Origin: Lacticaseibacillus parakribbianus
GTDB lineage: Bacteria > Bacillota > Bacilli > Lactobacillales > Lactobacillaceae
Reading direction: 5' to 3'
NCBI RefSeq assembly: GCF_025490915.1
Contig: NZ_JANQBA010000004.1
Location: forward strand, 62,001-126,000
DNA length: 64,000 nt
Position 1 is the stretch's first letter. The number at the start of each line of letters is the position of its first letter. The translations under genes and the position numbers were made by a program. Positions 31,938 through 39,394 of this stretch are shown here, in pieces. The notes below the pieces were generated by a model. That model was not told the origin of the DNA and made no database searches. It saw nothing but the letters and a program-made list of their open reading frames with translations.

Positions 31938-32582
31938 CTAGGCCGTGACCCATTTCTTTTCGAGGTGCCGCATCAGGTAAGACATCGGCATCGTCAACAC
32001 CAGGTAGAGCAGCCCGACCACCAGGTAGGTGTCGAAGGTGTTGAAGGTCGCGTTGGCGATGATTTTGCCCTGGTACATCAGGTCGAAACCGGCGACGAAG
32101 GCCAGAATCGATGAGTTCTTGACCAAGTTGATGAACTGGTTGCCCAGGGGCGGAATCACGATCTTGATCGCCTGAGGGAACACGATCTGGCGCATCGCCT
32201 GGGCGTAGGACAGCCCGACGGAGCGGGCCCCTTCCATCTGACCGACGGCGACCGACTCGATGCCGGCTCGCACCGTTTCGGCGATGAAGGCGCTGGTGTA
32301 GATGGTCAAGCCGATGGTCCCGGCGGTGAAGCCATCCACCGGCAGCAGGTATTTAGGCACGATGACGTAAAAGCCCATGGTGATGACCAGAAGCGGAATG
32401 TTGCGGATCACCTCGACGTAGGTCTTGCCGATCACCCGCACCCACTTGGCCGGCGAGATCTCCATCAGCGCAAAGACGGTGCCAACGATCAGGGAGAACA
32501 CCAAGGCGATCAGGCTGGACAGCAGCGTGTAGCCGAGCCCGGACATCAGGGTGCCGAAGTTATTGGTCAAAATGTTCAGCAT
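31938..32582 (-). CDS. amino acid ABC transporter permease (glutamine/glutamate type), first
   Basis: A 214-residue permease with five predicted membrane segments and the EAA loop EGARSVGLSYAQAMRQIVFPQA. The ATG at 32582 overlaps the stop codon of the binding-protein gene (TAATG), with GGAGGTGG upstream, so translation is coupled. It partners the permease at 31263. The segment NIPLLVITMGFYVIVPKYLLP is typical of this family. Confidence 0.88.
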   Translation of the reverse strand: MLNILTNNFGTLMSGLGYTLLSSLIALVFSLIVGTVFALMEISPAKWVRVIGKTYVEVIRNIPLLVITMGFYVIVPKYLLPVDGFTAGTIGLTIYTSAFIAETVRAGIESVAVGQMEGARSVGLSYAQAMRQIVFPQAIKIVIPPLGNQFINLVKNSSILAFVAGFDLMYQGKIIANATFNTFDTYLVVGLLYLVLTMPMSYLMRHLEKKWVTA

Positions 32583-33403
32583 TACTCCACCTCCTTGATG
32601 TCAAAGCCCGGAATGTCGGCGAACCACTTGTTGATCAGCCGCTCGTAGGTGCCGTTGGCGCGAAGCTGCGCCAGCGCCTTGTTCAGCGCCTTGCGCAGGT
32701 TGGTCTGGCCCTGGTTCAGCGCGATGCCGTACGGCTCCTTGGTGAAGGTGCCGCCGACCACCACGTAGCCGGGGTCTTGCTGGGACATCCCGTACAAAAT
32801 GCCGTTGTCGGTGCTCAGCGCGTCGCCTTGCCCGGACTTCAGCGCCGTGAACGCCTGGGCGTAATCGGCCAGCTGCAGCACCGTGGTTTGCGGGGCGGCC
32901 TTTTTGACGTTGTCGACCGAGTTGGAGCCCTGAACGCCGATCACCTTGGTGCCGGCGGTCAGATCCTTGATCGAGTGAACCTTGCTTCCCTTTTTGACCA
33001 AAAGCGACTGGCCGGCCTTGAAGTAGGAATCCGTGAAGTCCAAAACCTTCTGCCGCTCCGGCGTGATGGTCATGGTCGCAATCACCGCGTCCAGGTTGCC
33101 GCCCTTGAGCATCGGCACCCGGGTGTCCGAGGTGACCTGCACCAAGGTGGCCTTGGCCGCCTTGCCCAGCACCTGCTTGGTCAAGGCGTTGGCCATGTCG
33201 ATTTCAAAGCCCTGAATCTTGCCGGTCTTGGTGTTCATCAGGCCGAACAGCCGGGTGTCGGCCTTGACGCCCCAGACGATCGTGTCGGTTTTCTTGGCGT
33301 GGGCCAAGGCGTCTTGGTCGGCGACGCTTGCGCCGCACCCTGCCGCCACGCCGGCCACCACCATGAGAGCGACGGCCGTGAGCCATAATTTTAGCTTGTG
33401 CAT
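32582..33403 (-). CDS. amino acid ABC transporter substrate-binding lipoprotein
   Basis: A 273-residue binding protein. It has a lipoprotein signal peptide: basic start MHKLKLW, hydrophobic core, and lipobox VAAGC, with the cysteine at about residue 23 to be lipid-modified. The mature part has the SBP_bac_3 fold, with GFEIDMANALTKQVLG, TITPERQKVLDFTDSYF and the C-terminal ALNKALAQLRANGTYERLINKWF. Such proteins bind glutamine, glutamate or related amino acids. The frame is open to 33553, but AGGAGGG lies before the ATG at 33403. Second gene of the four-gene operon. Confidence 0.9.
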   Translation of the reverse strand: MHKLKLWLTAVALMVVAGVAAGCGASVADQDALAHAKKTDTIVWGVKADTRLFGLMNTKTGKIQGFEIDMANALTKQVLGKAAKATLVQVTSDTRVPMLKGGNLDAVIATMTITPERQKVLDFTDSYFKAGQSLLVKKGSKVHSIKDLTAGTKVIGVQGSNSVDNVKKAAPQTTVLQLADYAQAFTALKSGQGDALSTDNGILYGMSQQDPGYVVVGGTFTKEPYGIALNQGQTNLRKALNKALAQLRANGTYERLINKWFADIPGFDIKEVE

Positions 33404-33413
33404 AGGCGCCCTC

Positions 33414-34151
33414 CTAGTGGTTGAAAATCTTGCTGATGAACTCCTGCGCCCGGGGATCCTTCGGGTGATCGAAGAAGCCGGCGACGTCGGTGGCGTCCTC
33501 GAGAATCTGGCCATCCGCCATGAAGATGATGCGGTCGCCGACGCGCTTGGCAAAGCCCATTTCGTGGGTCACCACGACCATGGTCATGCCTTGCTTGGCG
33601 ATGGTCTGCATGACGTCCAAGACGTCGCCGATCATTTCGGGGTCCAGCGCCGAGGTCGGCTCGTCGAAGAGAATCGCGCGGGGCTTCATCGCCAAGCTGC
33701 GGGCGATGGCGACACGCTGCTTTTGGCCGCCGGACAGGGCCGCCGGGTACTTTTGGGCCTGATCCTTCAGCCCGACCATGTCGAGCAGCTCAAGCGCCTC
33801 CTTCTCGACCTCGGCGCGGTCGCGGTGCAGCACCAGTCGAGGGCCGAGCGTAATGTTATCAATAACGGTTTTGTTTGCGTAAAGATTGAAGTGCTGGAAC
33901 ACCATGCCGACGTTCTTGCGAATCTTGTCCATGTTGGTGTTTTTCTCGGCGAGGTCAAAATCATTCACGATAAGTTTGCCTTCCGTGATTCGCTCCAGCC
34001 CGTTGATGGTTCGAAGCAGCGTGCTTTTGCCCGATCCGGACGGCCCGATGATCGTGACCACTTCGCCGCGGTCGATGGTCAGGTTGATGTCCTTGAGTGC
34101 GTGAAACTTCCCGTAATACTTCTCGACGTCGTGAAACTCGATCATTGACAT
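33414..34151 (-). CDS. amino acid ABC transporter ATP-binding protein (GlnQ-like)
   Basis: A 245-residue ATPase with Walker A GPSGSGKST, Q-loop GMVFQHFNLYAN, signature LSGGQKQRVAIARSL, Walker B RAILFDEPTSALDPEM and switch His in VVVTHEMGFA. This is the GlnQ/HisP wording. The frame runs on to 34325, but GGAGG lies 7 bp before the ATG at 34151. First gene of the operon with the binding protein and two permeases. A TTGCCA-18-TATGAT promoter lies about 120 bp upstream. Confidence 0.92.
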   Translation of the reverse strand: MSMIEFHDVEKYYGKFHALKDINLTIDRGEVVTIIGPSGSGKSTLLRTINGLERITEGKLIVNDFDLAEKNTNMDKIRKNVGMVFQHFNLYANKTVIDNITLGPRLVLHRDRAEVEKEALELLDMVGLKDQAQKYPAALSGGQKQRVAIARSLAMKPRAILFDEPTSALDPEMIGDVLDVMQTIAKQGMTMVVVTHEMGFAKRVGDRIIFMADGQILEDATDVAGFFDHPKDPRAQEFISKIFNH

Positions 34152-34271
34152 CGAATCGCCTCCTTTTAAGCATGCGTTTGTGTACGACCGACGCACCGGC
34201 CCGGCGAACGTTTGGCTTTTGATTAAGCCTCCGTGTGGGGGTGCCGGCGGGATTTTACCTAGACCACTACC

Positions 34272-34301
34272 ATCATACCCTAGCCAAATTCGCGGTGGCA
34301 A
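34272..34301 (-). promoter_or_regulatory. promoter of the amino acid ABC transporter operon
   Basis: TTGCCA (34301-34296), 18-bp spacer, TATGAT (34277-34272) on the minus strand. The leader of about 115 nt is GC-rich with a few weak hairpins; no known riboswitch was recognised. Confidence 0.6.
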
Positions 34302-34325
34302 GCAATCAGGCTCGCGCTTGGACAC

Positions 34326-34389
34326 AAAAAGGCCGTGCGTCAGCCGATAAAATCATTAAAATAATCTTACCGGTTTTTTCGCACGGTCG
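34326..34389 (-). terminator. intrinsic terminator of the DUF6681-like gene
   Basis: On the minus strand CCGTGCG pairs with CGCACGG across an AT-rich inner hairpin (CCG-N-AGAT...GATT-N-TCGG), followed by TTTTTG. It lies right after the stop codon at 34405. Confidence 0.65.
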
Positions 34390-34404
34390 CAAATTTAGTT
34401 TTGG

Positions 34405-35229
34405 TTAGTCCCGCGGGGCCTGCACGTCCGGGCGAACGGTATAGGCGAGCTGGGCGGAAATAGTATAAGGCGTGACCTTTTGGATAAGCCCGTGGCGCCC
34501 GGGCTGCATCACCTCGCCGCCGGTCAGGAACACATGGGCCAGCGCCAGTTGGTAATCCTTCAGGGCCGCGGCGGTTGGCATCAGCCCCACCCGCGTGATC
34601 GTCCCCAAGGTGGTCGGCGTCAGCGCGTTCAGACCGCCCTCGATCACCAGCTGCTTGCCGCTTTGGGTCAGGGCGAAGTACGGCAGCTCGAACGGGCCGC
34701 CGATCGCCGCCACCGGCTGATGGGTGTGGGAGACCACTCGCGCGATCGCGCGTTCGTCCAGCCCCTGGTAGTTCTCGGTCAACGCCCCGCTTTGGCGCAG
34801 CTGGTCGACCAGCACATCCAGATTGGCCTGGTCGACCACCACCGTCGCCGGCAGGAGTCGCGCTTCGGTGAACAGGCCATTGGAGGCCCCGAGGTTGGTC
34901 CGCTGCAACAGCGCGGCCTCGGCCGCCTTGGCCGCCTGCGGGTTGCCGCCGAGCAACTTCTCGACTTTCGGCGACACGTCCCACTTCATCTGCTTGTCCG
35001 TAAAATAATAGAAGAAATTCAGCACGATGAAGTACAACAGCACCAGAAAGGCCAGCAAGAACAGCACCCCGCCGACGCGGTAGTTGACGTAGCGCAGGTG
35101 CCGAATCGCCTGGTACAGCAGGTAAAAATTGGCGCCGAAGGCCACGATGGTGAAGGCCTTCCCCTTCGCCTTGTCCTGAATGTTGAAGTAACTCAACGCG
35201 CGGTTGAGCAGATCAAGAGCAGTGAGCAT
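34405..35229 (-). CDS. DUF6681-like membrane protein
   Basis: A 274-residue protein with two predicted membrane segments near the N-terminus (about 27-44 and 55-75) and a soluble C-terminal domain of about 190 residues (HQPVAAIGGPFELPYFALTQ in it). It resembles DUF6681, a lactobacillus family of unknown function; this match is from memory. AAGGAAG lies 6 bp before the ATG at 35229. Immediately upstream stands a structured repeat array, whose edge is only 16 bp from the start codon, so the transcript 5' region contains these hairpins. Confidence 0.65.
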   Translation of the reverse strand: MLTALDLLNRALSYFNIQDKAKGKAFTIVAFGANFYLLYQAIRHLRYVNYRVGGVLFLLAFLVLLYFIVLNFFYYFTDKQMKWDVSPKVEKLLGGNPQAAKAAEAALLQRTNLGASNGLFTEARLLPATVVVDQANLDVLVDQLRQSGALTENYQGLDERAIARVVSHTHQPVAAIGGPFELPYFALTQSGKQLVIEGGLNALTPTTLGTITRVGLMPTAAALKDYQLALAHVFLTGGEVMQPGRHGLIQKVTPYTISAQLAYTVRPDVQAPRD

Positions 35230-35245
35230 GGAATACTTCCTTTCA

Positions 35246-35520
35246 GAGGGTGGCGCGGTGCGGTTAGCCGACCGGCCAGCGCAGGACTGGTGCTTGGGGC
35301 GGCACTTTGCCCCGAGTGCCGGTCCTAGCTGGACGCGTCGGCGATGCGCCGCGGAACCCGTTTAGAGGGTGGACCACGGCGCATGCACGGGACGGGTAGC
35401 CTAGCCGTGGCGCTTGAGGCCCGGGCCTGGCCGCGAGTGACGCGGCGTAGCTAGCCGCTCCCGCGTTGCCGTGGGGAACCCGTTTGGAGGGTGGCGCGGT
35501 GCGGTTGTCCGACCGGCCAG
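35246..35520. repeat. structured intergenic repeat, locus 2 (two full units plus one partial)
   Basis: Units 35246-35364 (119 nt), 35365-35486 (122 nt) and a partial copy 35487-35520 (34 nt) that matches the first unit with two differences and ends exactly at the stop codon of the next gene. Unit 1 pairs CGCGGTGC with GCGCCGCG, GCCGAC with GTCGGC and CCAGC with GCTGG. Unit 2 pairs CCACGGC with GCCGTGG and CGGGA with TCCCG. Different sequences in equivalent stems keep pairing. The array fills the whole gap between two minus-strand genes. Confidence 0.8.
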
Positions 35521-36063
35521 CTACTTCGTCGAACCGCTGCTGGCCTTACTACTGCTGCCGGATCCGACGTCACCGGTGGTGTCGCCGGTCGTCCCGACGG
35601 TGGTGTTACCCGTGGTGTCCCCGGTGGTGTCGCCATCGGTACCGGTCGTGGTGTCGCCGCTGCCGGTGGTCGTCGTCTCCTGGGTTGTGCCGTCACCGGT
35701 GTCGCCGGTGGTCCCGGTGCCAGTCCCGGTCGTCGTGTCGTTCCCATCCGTGGTTTGATCGGTGCCGGTGGTGGCTTTAGTGCTACTGCTGGTCGCACTG
35801 GAGGTCGCGCTGTCGGCACCGGCGGCCGGTTTTTCAGGCGCCTTGCTGGCAGTTGAGGCACTGCTGCTGGTGGCCGCCGGCTCGCTGCTGCCCTTGCTGC
35901 TGTTTTTGGCCTTCAGGCTGGAGGCCAGCGAGCTTTGCGCCTCGCGCGACTTGGGGGTGCTGGACGGATTGACCGCATTATTGATCAGACTGTAGCCGCT
36001 AATCAGGATAATAATAGAAACAATCGCTGCCGGTGACAGCAGCGGCGGGGTGCGATAAGCCAT
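35521..36063 (-). CDS. membrane-anchored Ser-rich and Thr/Gly/Asp-repeat protein, unknown function
   Basis: A 180-residue protein with one N-terminal membrane helix (about 11-31, AAIVSIIILISGYSLINNAV). A Ser/Ala/Lys-rich stalk (about 35-100) leads to a low-complexity tail (about 100-170) built of T-G-D, T-T-G-D and G-T-T units, such as TTGDTTGNTTVGTTGDTTGD. The frame is open to 36213, but GGAG lies 6 bp before the ATG at 36063 and a TACAAT -10 is seen upstream, so this start is firm. No sorting signal is seen. It may be a wall-spanning or extracellular low-complexity protein; tandem codon repeats make its length likely to vary among strains. Confidence 0.7.
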   Translation of the reverse strand: MAYRTPPLLSPAAIVSIIILISGYSLINNAVNPSSTPKSREAQSSLASSLKAKNSSKGSSEPAATSSSASTASKAPEKPAAGADSATSSATSSSTKATTGTDQTTDGNDTTTGTGTGTTGDTGDGTTQETTTTGSGDTTTGTDGDTTGDTTGNTTVGTTGDTTGDVGSGSSSKASSGSTK

Positions 36064-36139
36064 GGGAAACTCCTTTCGGCAAAACCAGCCACCGGCGACC
36101 ACGGGGTCACTCGGGCGTCTCGCCCAAACATCTTGCTTC

Positions 36140-36160
36140 AATTGTAGCGTAGATGTGTGC
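36140..36160 (-). promoter_or_regulatory. -10 region of the Thr/Gly/Asp-repeat protein gene
   Basis: TACAAT on the minus strand at about 36146-36141, with a T-rich GTTTTA about 16 bp upstream, about 80 bp before the start codon. This separates the gene's transcript from the RNA candidate further upstream. Confidence 0.45.
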
Positions 36161-36213
36161 GTAAAACGGGACGAAATGGTCAAGTTTATGAAAGTTAAAC
36201 AAAGACGCACCAA

Positions 36214-36245
36214 ATCCGCCGGCGGGAAGTACCCCGGCGGCGGAT
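36214..36245 (-). terminator. 3' hairpin of the large RNA candidate
   Basis: ATCCGCCGGCGGG (36214-36226) pairs with CCCCGGCGGCGGAT (36232-36245). On the minus strand it is followed by TTTGGTGCGTCTTTGTTT, a broken T-tract, so termination efficiency is uncertain. Confidence 0.5.
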
Positions 36246-36831
36246 CTGGGCATTGTGGTCACGTGGGGGTCTACAAGGCGTTGGGTGGCCAGGCTCCTGT
36301 CCCACCACGACGCTGTAGCGCCGCGCTGGGGCCAAAACCAGGTCCCGCACCTGTCCGGCACCGGCTGGCAGCTTGTTGCCACTACCGCGCGGTGCCGCCG
36401 TCCCAGTTCCTGCAGATGGTGCCGCGGGGCTGGGGTCGTACCCGCCTAACTTAGGACTGCGCCGTGCGGTGACATCCACACGCCTGAGCAGGCGGTCGTG
36501 CTTTGGCTCTAAAACGGGTTACGCCGCCTGAGCCAGCACACCTTCCGGGCCTCCGGAACGGTTTGTTGTGCTGGCCGGTACGCGTCCCGGCCGCCTCTCC
36601 CGCCCGCGGCTACCTCCGTACTTGGAGTTGGACGTTTGATAATGCTGCAACCGGTTATCCACTACGATTAATGATTCCCGCCCAAGGTACGACGGGTTCC
36701 ACTGATAGCATCGGACGGGGCCGGGCTGGGGCCTGGTCTGCGTGAGGTAGCGTGGCGCTTGCCACTGGATCGCCGCCGAAGAAGGGTTTGTCACGGTGGC
36801 CGGCCACCGACCCCTATCCTAGTGATCACTT
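36214..36831 (-). ncRNA. candidate large structured noncoding RNA, about 615 nt
   Basis: A protein-free, hairpin-dense stretch on the minus strand, with a near-consensus promoter at its 5' end (TTGCCA-17-TAAGCT) and a strong GC hairpin at the 3' end (36214-36226 with 36232-36245). Clear stems inside: GCCAGCACA/TGTGCTGGC (36532-36540 with 36567-36575) enclosing TTCCGG/CCGGAA; GGCCGG/CCGGCC (36573-36578 with 36587-36592); GTGGC/GCCAC (36752-36756 with 36761-36765); and the 16-bp palindrome CGGTGGCCGGCCACCG (36794-36809). Frames in it lack ribosome binding sites. Landmarks of RNase P RNA, tmRNA and rRNA are missing. A large-RNA class such as ROOL or GOLLD is possible but not recognised. Confidence 0.5.
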
Positions 36832-36837
36832 GAGTTT

Positions 36838-36866
36838 AGCTTAGCAGGTAAGCGGTTACCTGGCAA
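36838..36866 (-). promoter_or_regulatory. promoter of the large RNA candidate with palindrome in the spacer
   Basis: TTGCCA (36866-36861), 17-bp spacer, TAAGCT (36843-36838) on the minus strand. The spacer holds AGGTAA-N4-TTACCT (plus strand 36847-36862 region), a perfect inverted repeat that could bind a regulator. Confidence 0.6.
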
Positions 36867-37211
36867 ATTTTAAGCTCGCAAAGCGCCAAAAAAAAGCTGC
36901 TCGCCACGCCCCCTTGTCGCGACACGAACAGGCGAAACATAGGTTCCAAACTGTATCAGTGTTGTGCCACGCGAAATTGTTTGTGAAAGTAATACTATGT
37001 AACATCCCCGTAATTGCGGCCTTGATAACGGTAGTGAGCATCCGGCGAGTTCCCGTTTTCTGTGCTAATGCAGCGTTTTCTCCGGTGTTGTCCACGCCAC
37101 TTACGTTAGTTACATATGGTTTCGTTAGTTCGAAAAAGTTCGCTTTTTCACAAGCTAGCCTTAGGATGACTTAGTAAACAAATTCACAATAACCGAAAGG
37201 AAGTTCACATT
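36867..37211. other. AT-richer intergenic leader ahead of the permease-dehydrogenase operon
   Basis: About 345 bp without a gene, lower in GC than its surroundings. A possible plus-strand promoter is TTGTCC-17-TACATA near 37090-37118, followed by a small hairpin GAAAAAG-TTCG-CTTTTTC near 37131-37148. The short frame on the minus strand here has no ribosome binding site. The low GC content fits a regulatory region for the adjacent two-component system. Confidence 0.4.
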
Positions 37212-38291
37212 ATGGGATTGGTTGACGCGATTAAGCAAACCTTCACGAACAGTGCCATTATTAGTTCAATCACCTCTGTCATCTTCATCATTTTCCTGGG
37301 ATTCTACCTCCGCAAGCGCGGGACCCTCGGGGCCGACTTCGGGAAAGTCCTGACCAAGGTTGTCTTGGCCGTGGCCCTGCCGGCCTTGGCCTTCAACTCC
37401 TTCATGGCCCCGATCAACGGCGACACGCTGCGTCAGGGCATGAGCGTTCTGGTCTGGGGGATCTTGATTTACATCATCTTGATCTTCGTGACCCCGCTGC
37501 CGTACCTGAAGTACAAGGGCGACAAGCGAACCACGCTTTCCGTTCTGACGATTTTCGGCTCCACCACCTTCTTCGGCATTCCGATCGTCGGCGCCGTGCT
37601 CGGGCCTAAGGGCGTGATGTACAGCTCGATTTTCAACATCGGCTACCGCATCTTCCTTTACTCCTACGGCTACATCCGCATGTCCGGTCTGAAGATGGAC
37701 CGCGACAACGTGAAGAAAATGTTCCTGAACCCGGTTGTCATCGCGACGTTCCTCGGCCTGATCCTCTGGCTGGTTCAAGACGCGATGCCGCATGTCACCG
37801 CAGCGGTTGCCGCTAACGGCGCCGTGGTTGCCGGCGGCGGTACCGCCTCTGTTGCCTTCTACCGCATCGACCAAACCGCCCTTTGGCTGTTCAAGCCACT
37901 CCAGTACTTGGCCAACCTGACCTCACCGCTGGCTTGGCTTGCCATCGGGATCACGCTGGGCTCCATCTCCTTCAAGGAAGCCGCGTCCGATTCCACCAGC
38001 TGGTACTACAGCCTGAACAAGGTCATCTTGGTGCCGCTTTTGAACCTGATTTTGCTGCTGATCCTCAACGCCACCGGCATCATGCCGGTCAGCTACGTCG
38101 CGTTGGCCACGATGTGCATCATGATGGCCACCCCGACCGCGGCGGTCACCTCGGCCTACGCGATCAGCTTCGACCACGAGGCGGTCATGGCCTCCGATGC
38201 GTCGCTTCTGTCGACCATCGTCGCCGTCGTCGCCATGCCGTTTTGGATTGCGATCCTGCAGATTCTGAACACGACCGGGCTGTTCAAGTAA
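37212..38291 (+). CDS. AEC-family permease (malate/organic acid type)
   Basis: A 359-residue protein of the auxin efflux carrier family with about ten predicted membrane segments in two halves: FGSTTFFGIPIVGAVLGPKG in the first and ALATMCIMMATPTAAVTSAY in the second, the typical positions of the broken helices. Family members in lactic acid bacteria (MleP/MaeP type) move malate or related acids. AAGGAAG lies 8 bp before the ATG at 37212. It is followed 30 bp later by a D-2-hydroxyacid dehydrogenase and converges on a two-component system, so it likely handles a 2-hydroxy or dicarboxylic acid. Confidence 0.85.
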   Translation: MGLVDAIKQTFTNSAIISSITSVIFIIFLGFYLRKRGTLGADFGKVLTKVVLAVALPALAFNSFMAPINGDTLRQGMSVLVWGILIYIILIFVTPLPYLKYKGDKRTTLSVLTIFGSTTFFGIPIVGAVLGPKGVMYSSIFNIGYRIFLYSYGYIRMSGLKMDRDNVKKMFLNPVVIATFLGLILWLVQDAMPHVTAAVAANGAVVAGGGTASVAFYRIDQTALWLFKPLQYLANLTSPLAWLAIGITLGSISFKEAASDSTSWYYSLNKVILVPLLNLILLLILNATGIMPVSYVALATMCIMMATPTAAVTSAYAISFDHEAVMASDASLLSTIVAVVAMPFWIAILQILNTTGLFK

Positions 38292-38321
38292 AAAACGTCA
38301 AGCAAGAAAGGATAGATGTGT

Positions 38322-39323
38322 ATGTTTAAGATCGTCGCTTACGGGGTACGGGAGAACGAGGTCCCTTACTTCAAGCAGCTGAACAAGTACAACTACGAGC
38401 TGAAGCTGGTGCCCGAGTTTTTGACCCACGACAACGTGGAGACGGCCAAGGGTGCCGACGGGGTGATGCTGCGAGCCAACTGCGTCGCGGATGCAGAGAA
38501 CCTCGCCAAATTCAACGCGTGGGGCATCAAGTACGTGATGACGCGGACGGTCGGCTTCAACCACATCGACCTGAACGCAATCAAGCAGTACGGCATGAAG
38601 TGTGCCCGCGTTCCTGCCTACTCTCCTTACGCCGTGGCCGAACTGGCGCAGACGCTGGGCATGATGCTCTACCGTCACACCGCCTTGGCCACCAGCAACA
38701 CCTTCAACGGCAGCTTCGCCGTTGACCCGGCCACCTTCTCGCGTGAGGTTCACTCAAGCACCGTCGGCATCGTCGGCGCCGGCAAAATCGGCGCAACCGA
38801 GGCCAGCCTGTACCACGGCATGGGCAGCACCGTTTTGGCCTACGACCCGTACCCGTCCGATTACGCCCGTCAGTTCGTCACCTTCGTCGAAGAAGACGCG
38901 CTTTTGGCCAAGGCCGACATCGTCTCGATTCACACGCCTTACTTCCCTGGCGTCAACGACAACCTGGTCGACGCCGCCTTCATCGCCAAGATGAAGGACG
39001 GGGCGATGCTGGTCAACACGGCTCGCGGCGAGCTGGTCGATTACGCGGCCGTCCTCGCGGCGTTGAAATCCGGCAAACTCGGCGGCTTTGCCACCGACGT
39101 GTTCAAGCACGAGGCCAAGCTGATGGGTCACCAATTCGCTGGTGCCTTGCCGGATCCCGAGCTTGAAGCCCTGCGCCAGCTGTACCCGAAGGTGCTGATC
39201 ACGCCGCACATCGGTTCTTACACGGAACCGGCGCTGCACGACATGATCACTGTGTCCTACGACAACTTCGACGAAGCGCAACGCACCGGCCACACCAAGA
39301 ACGACATCAAGTTGCCGGATTAA
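38322..39323 (+). CDS. D-2-hydroxyacid dehydrogenase (D-lactate / D-hydroxyisocaproate type)
   Basis: A 333-residue NAD-dependent enzyme that interconverts 2-oxoacids and D-2-hydroxyacids. The catalytic residues fall at the numbers known for lactobacillus D-LDH: Arg235 (NTARGELVD), Glu264 (TDVFKHEAKL) and His296 (PHIGSYTE). The NAD-binding loop is GIVGAGKIGATE (149-160) and the cofactor Asp is in AYDPYP (175), favouring NAD. Tyr100 matches the substrate-side tyrosine. The ATG at 38322 is 9 bp after AAGGA; an ATG two codons earlier is too close to it. Co-transcribed with the organic acid permease, so it probably reduces or oxidises the transported acid. Confidence 0.9.
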   Translation: MFKIVAYGVRENEVPYFKQLNKYNYELKLVPEFLTHDNVETAKGADGVMLRANCVADAENLAKFNAWGIKYVMTRTVGFNHIDLNAIKQYGMKCARVPAYSPYAVAELAQTLGMMLYRHTALATSNTFNGSFAVDPATFSREVHSSTVGIVGAGKIGATEASLYHGMGSTVLAYDPYPSDYARQFVTFVEEDALLAKADIVSIHTPYFPGVNDNLVDAAFIAKMKDGAMLVNTARGELVDYAAVLAALKSGKLGGFATDVFKHEAKLMGHQFAGALPDPELEALRQLYPKVLITPHIGSYTEPALHDMITVSYDNFDEAQRTGHTKNDIKLPD

Positions 39324-39337
39324 GCCGGCGACGCCAA

Positions 39338-39380
39338 AGCCCTGACACCATCGCGGTTGCGATGCGCGTCAGGGCTTTTT
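39338..39380. terminator. terminator between convergent dehydrogenase and response regulator genes
   Basis: AGCCCTGAC (39338-39346) pairs with GTCAGGGCT (39368-39376), followed by TTTTTGTG on the plus strand. A second small stem ATCGC/GCGAT lies in the loop. Confidence 0.8.
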
Positions 39381-39394
39381 GTGTGGGTGAAAAC

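Noticed and set aside
31182..32114. plus-strand 310-residue protein
   Set aside because: It is antisense to two well-supported ABC permease genes, with His/Gln/Arg-rich shadow composition; such long antisense frames are common in this GC-rich DNA.
36062..36454. plus-strand 130-residue protein over the large RNA candidate
   Set aside because: No ribosome binding site, no domain, composition of a random GC-rich frame, and it overlaps promoter elements of the minus-strand gene.
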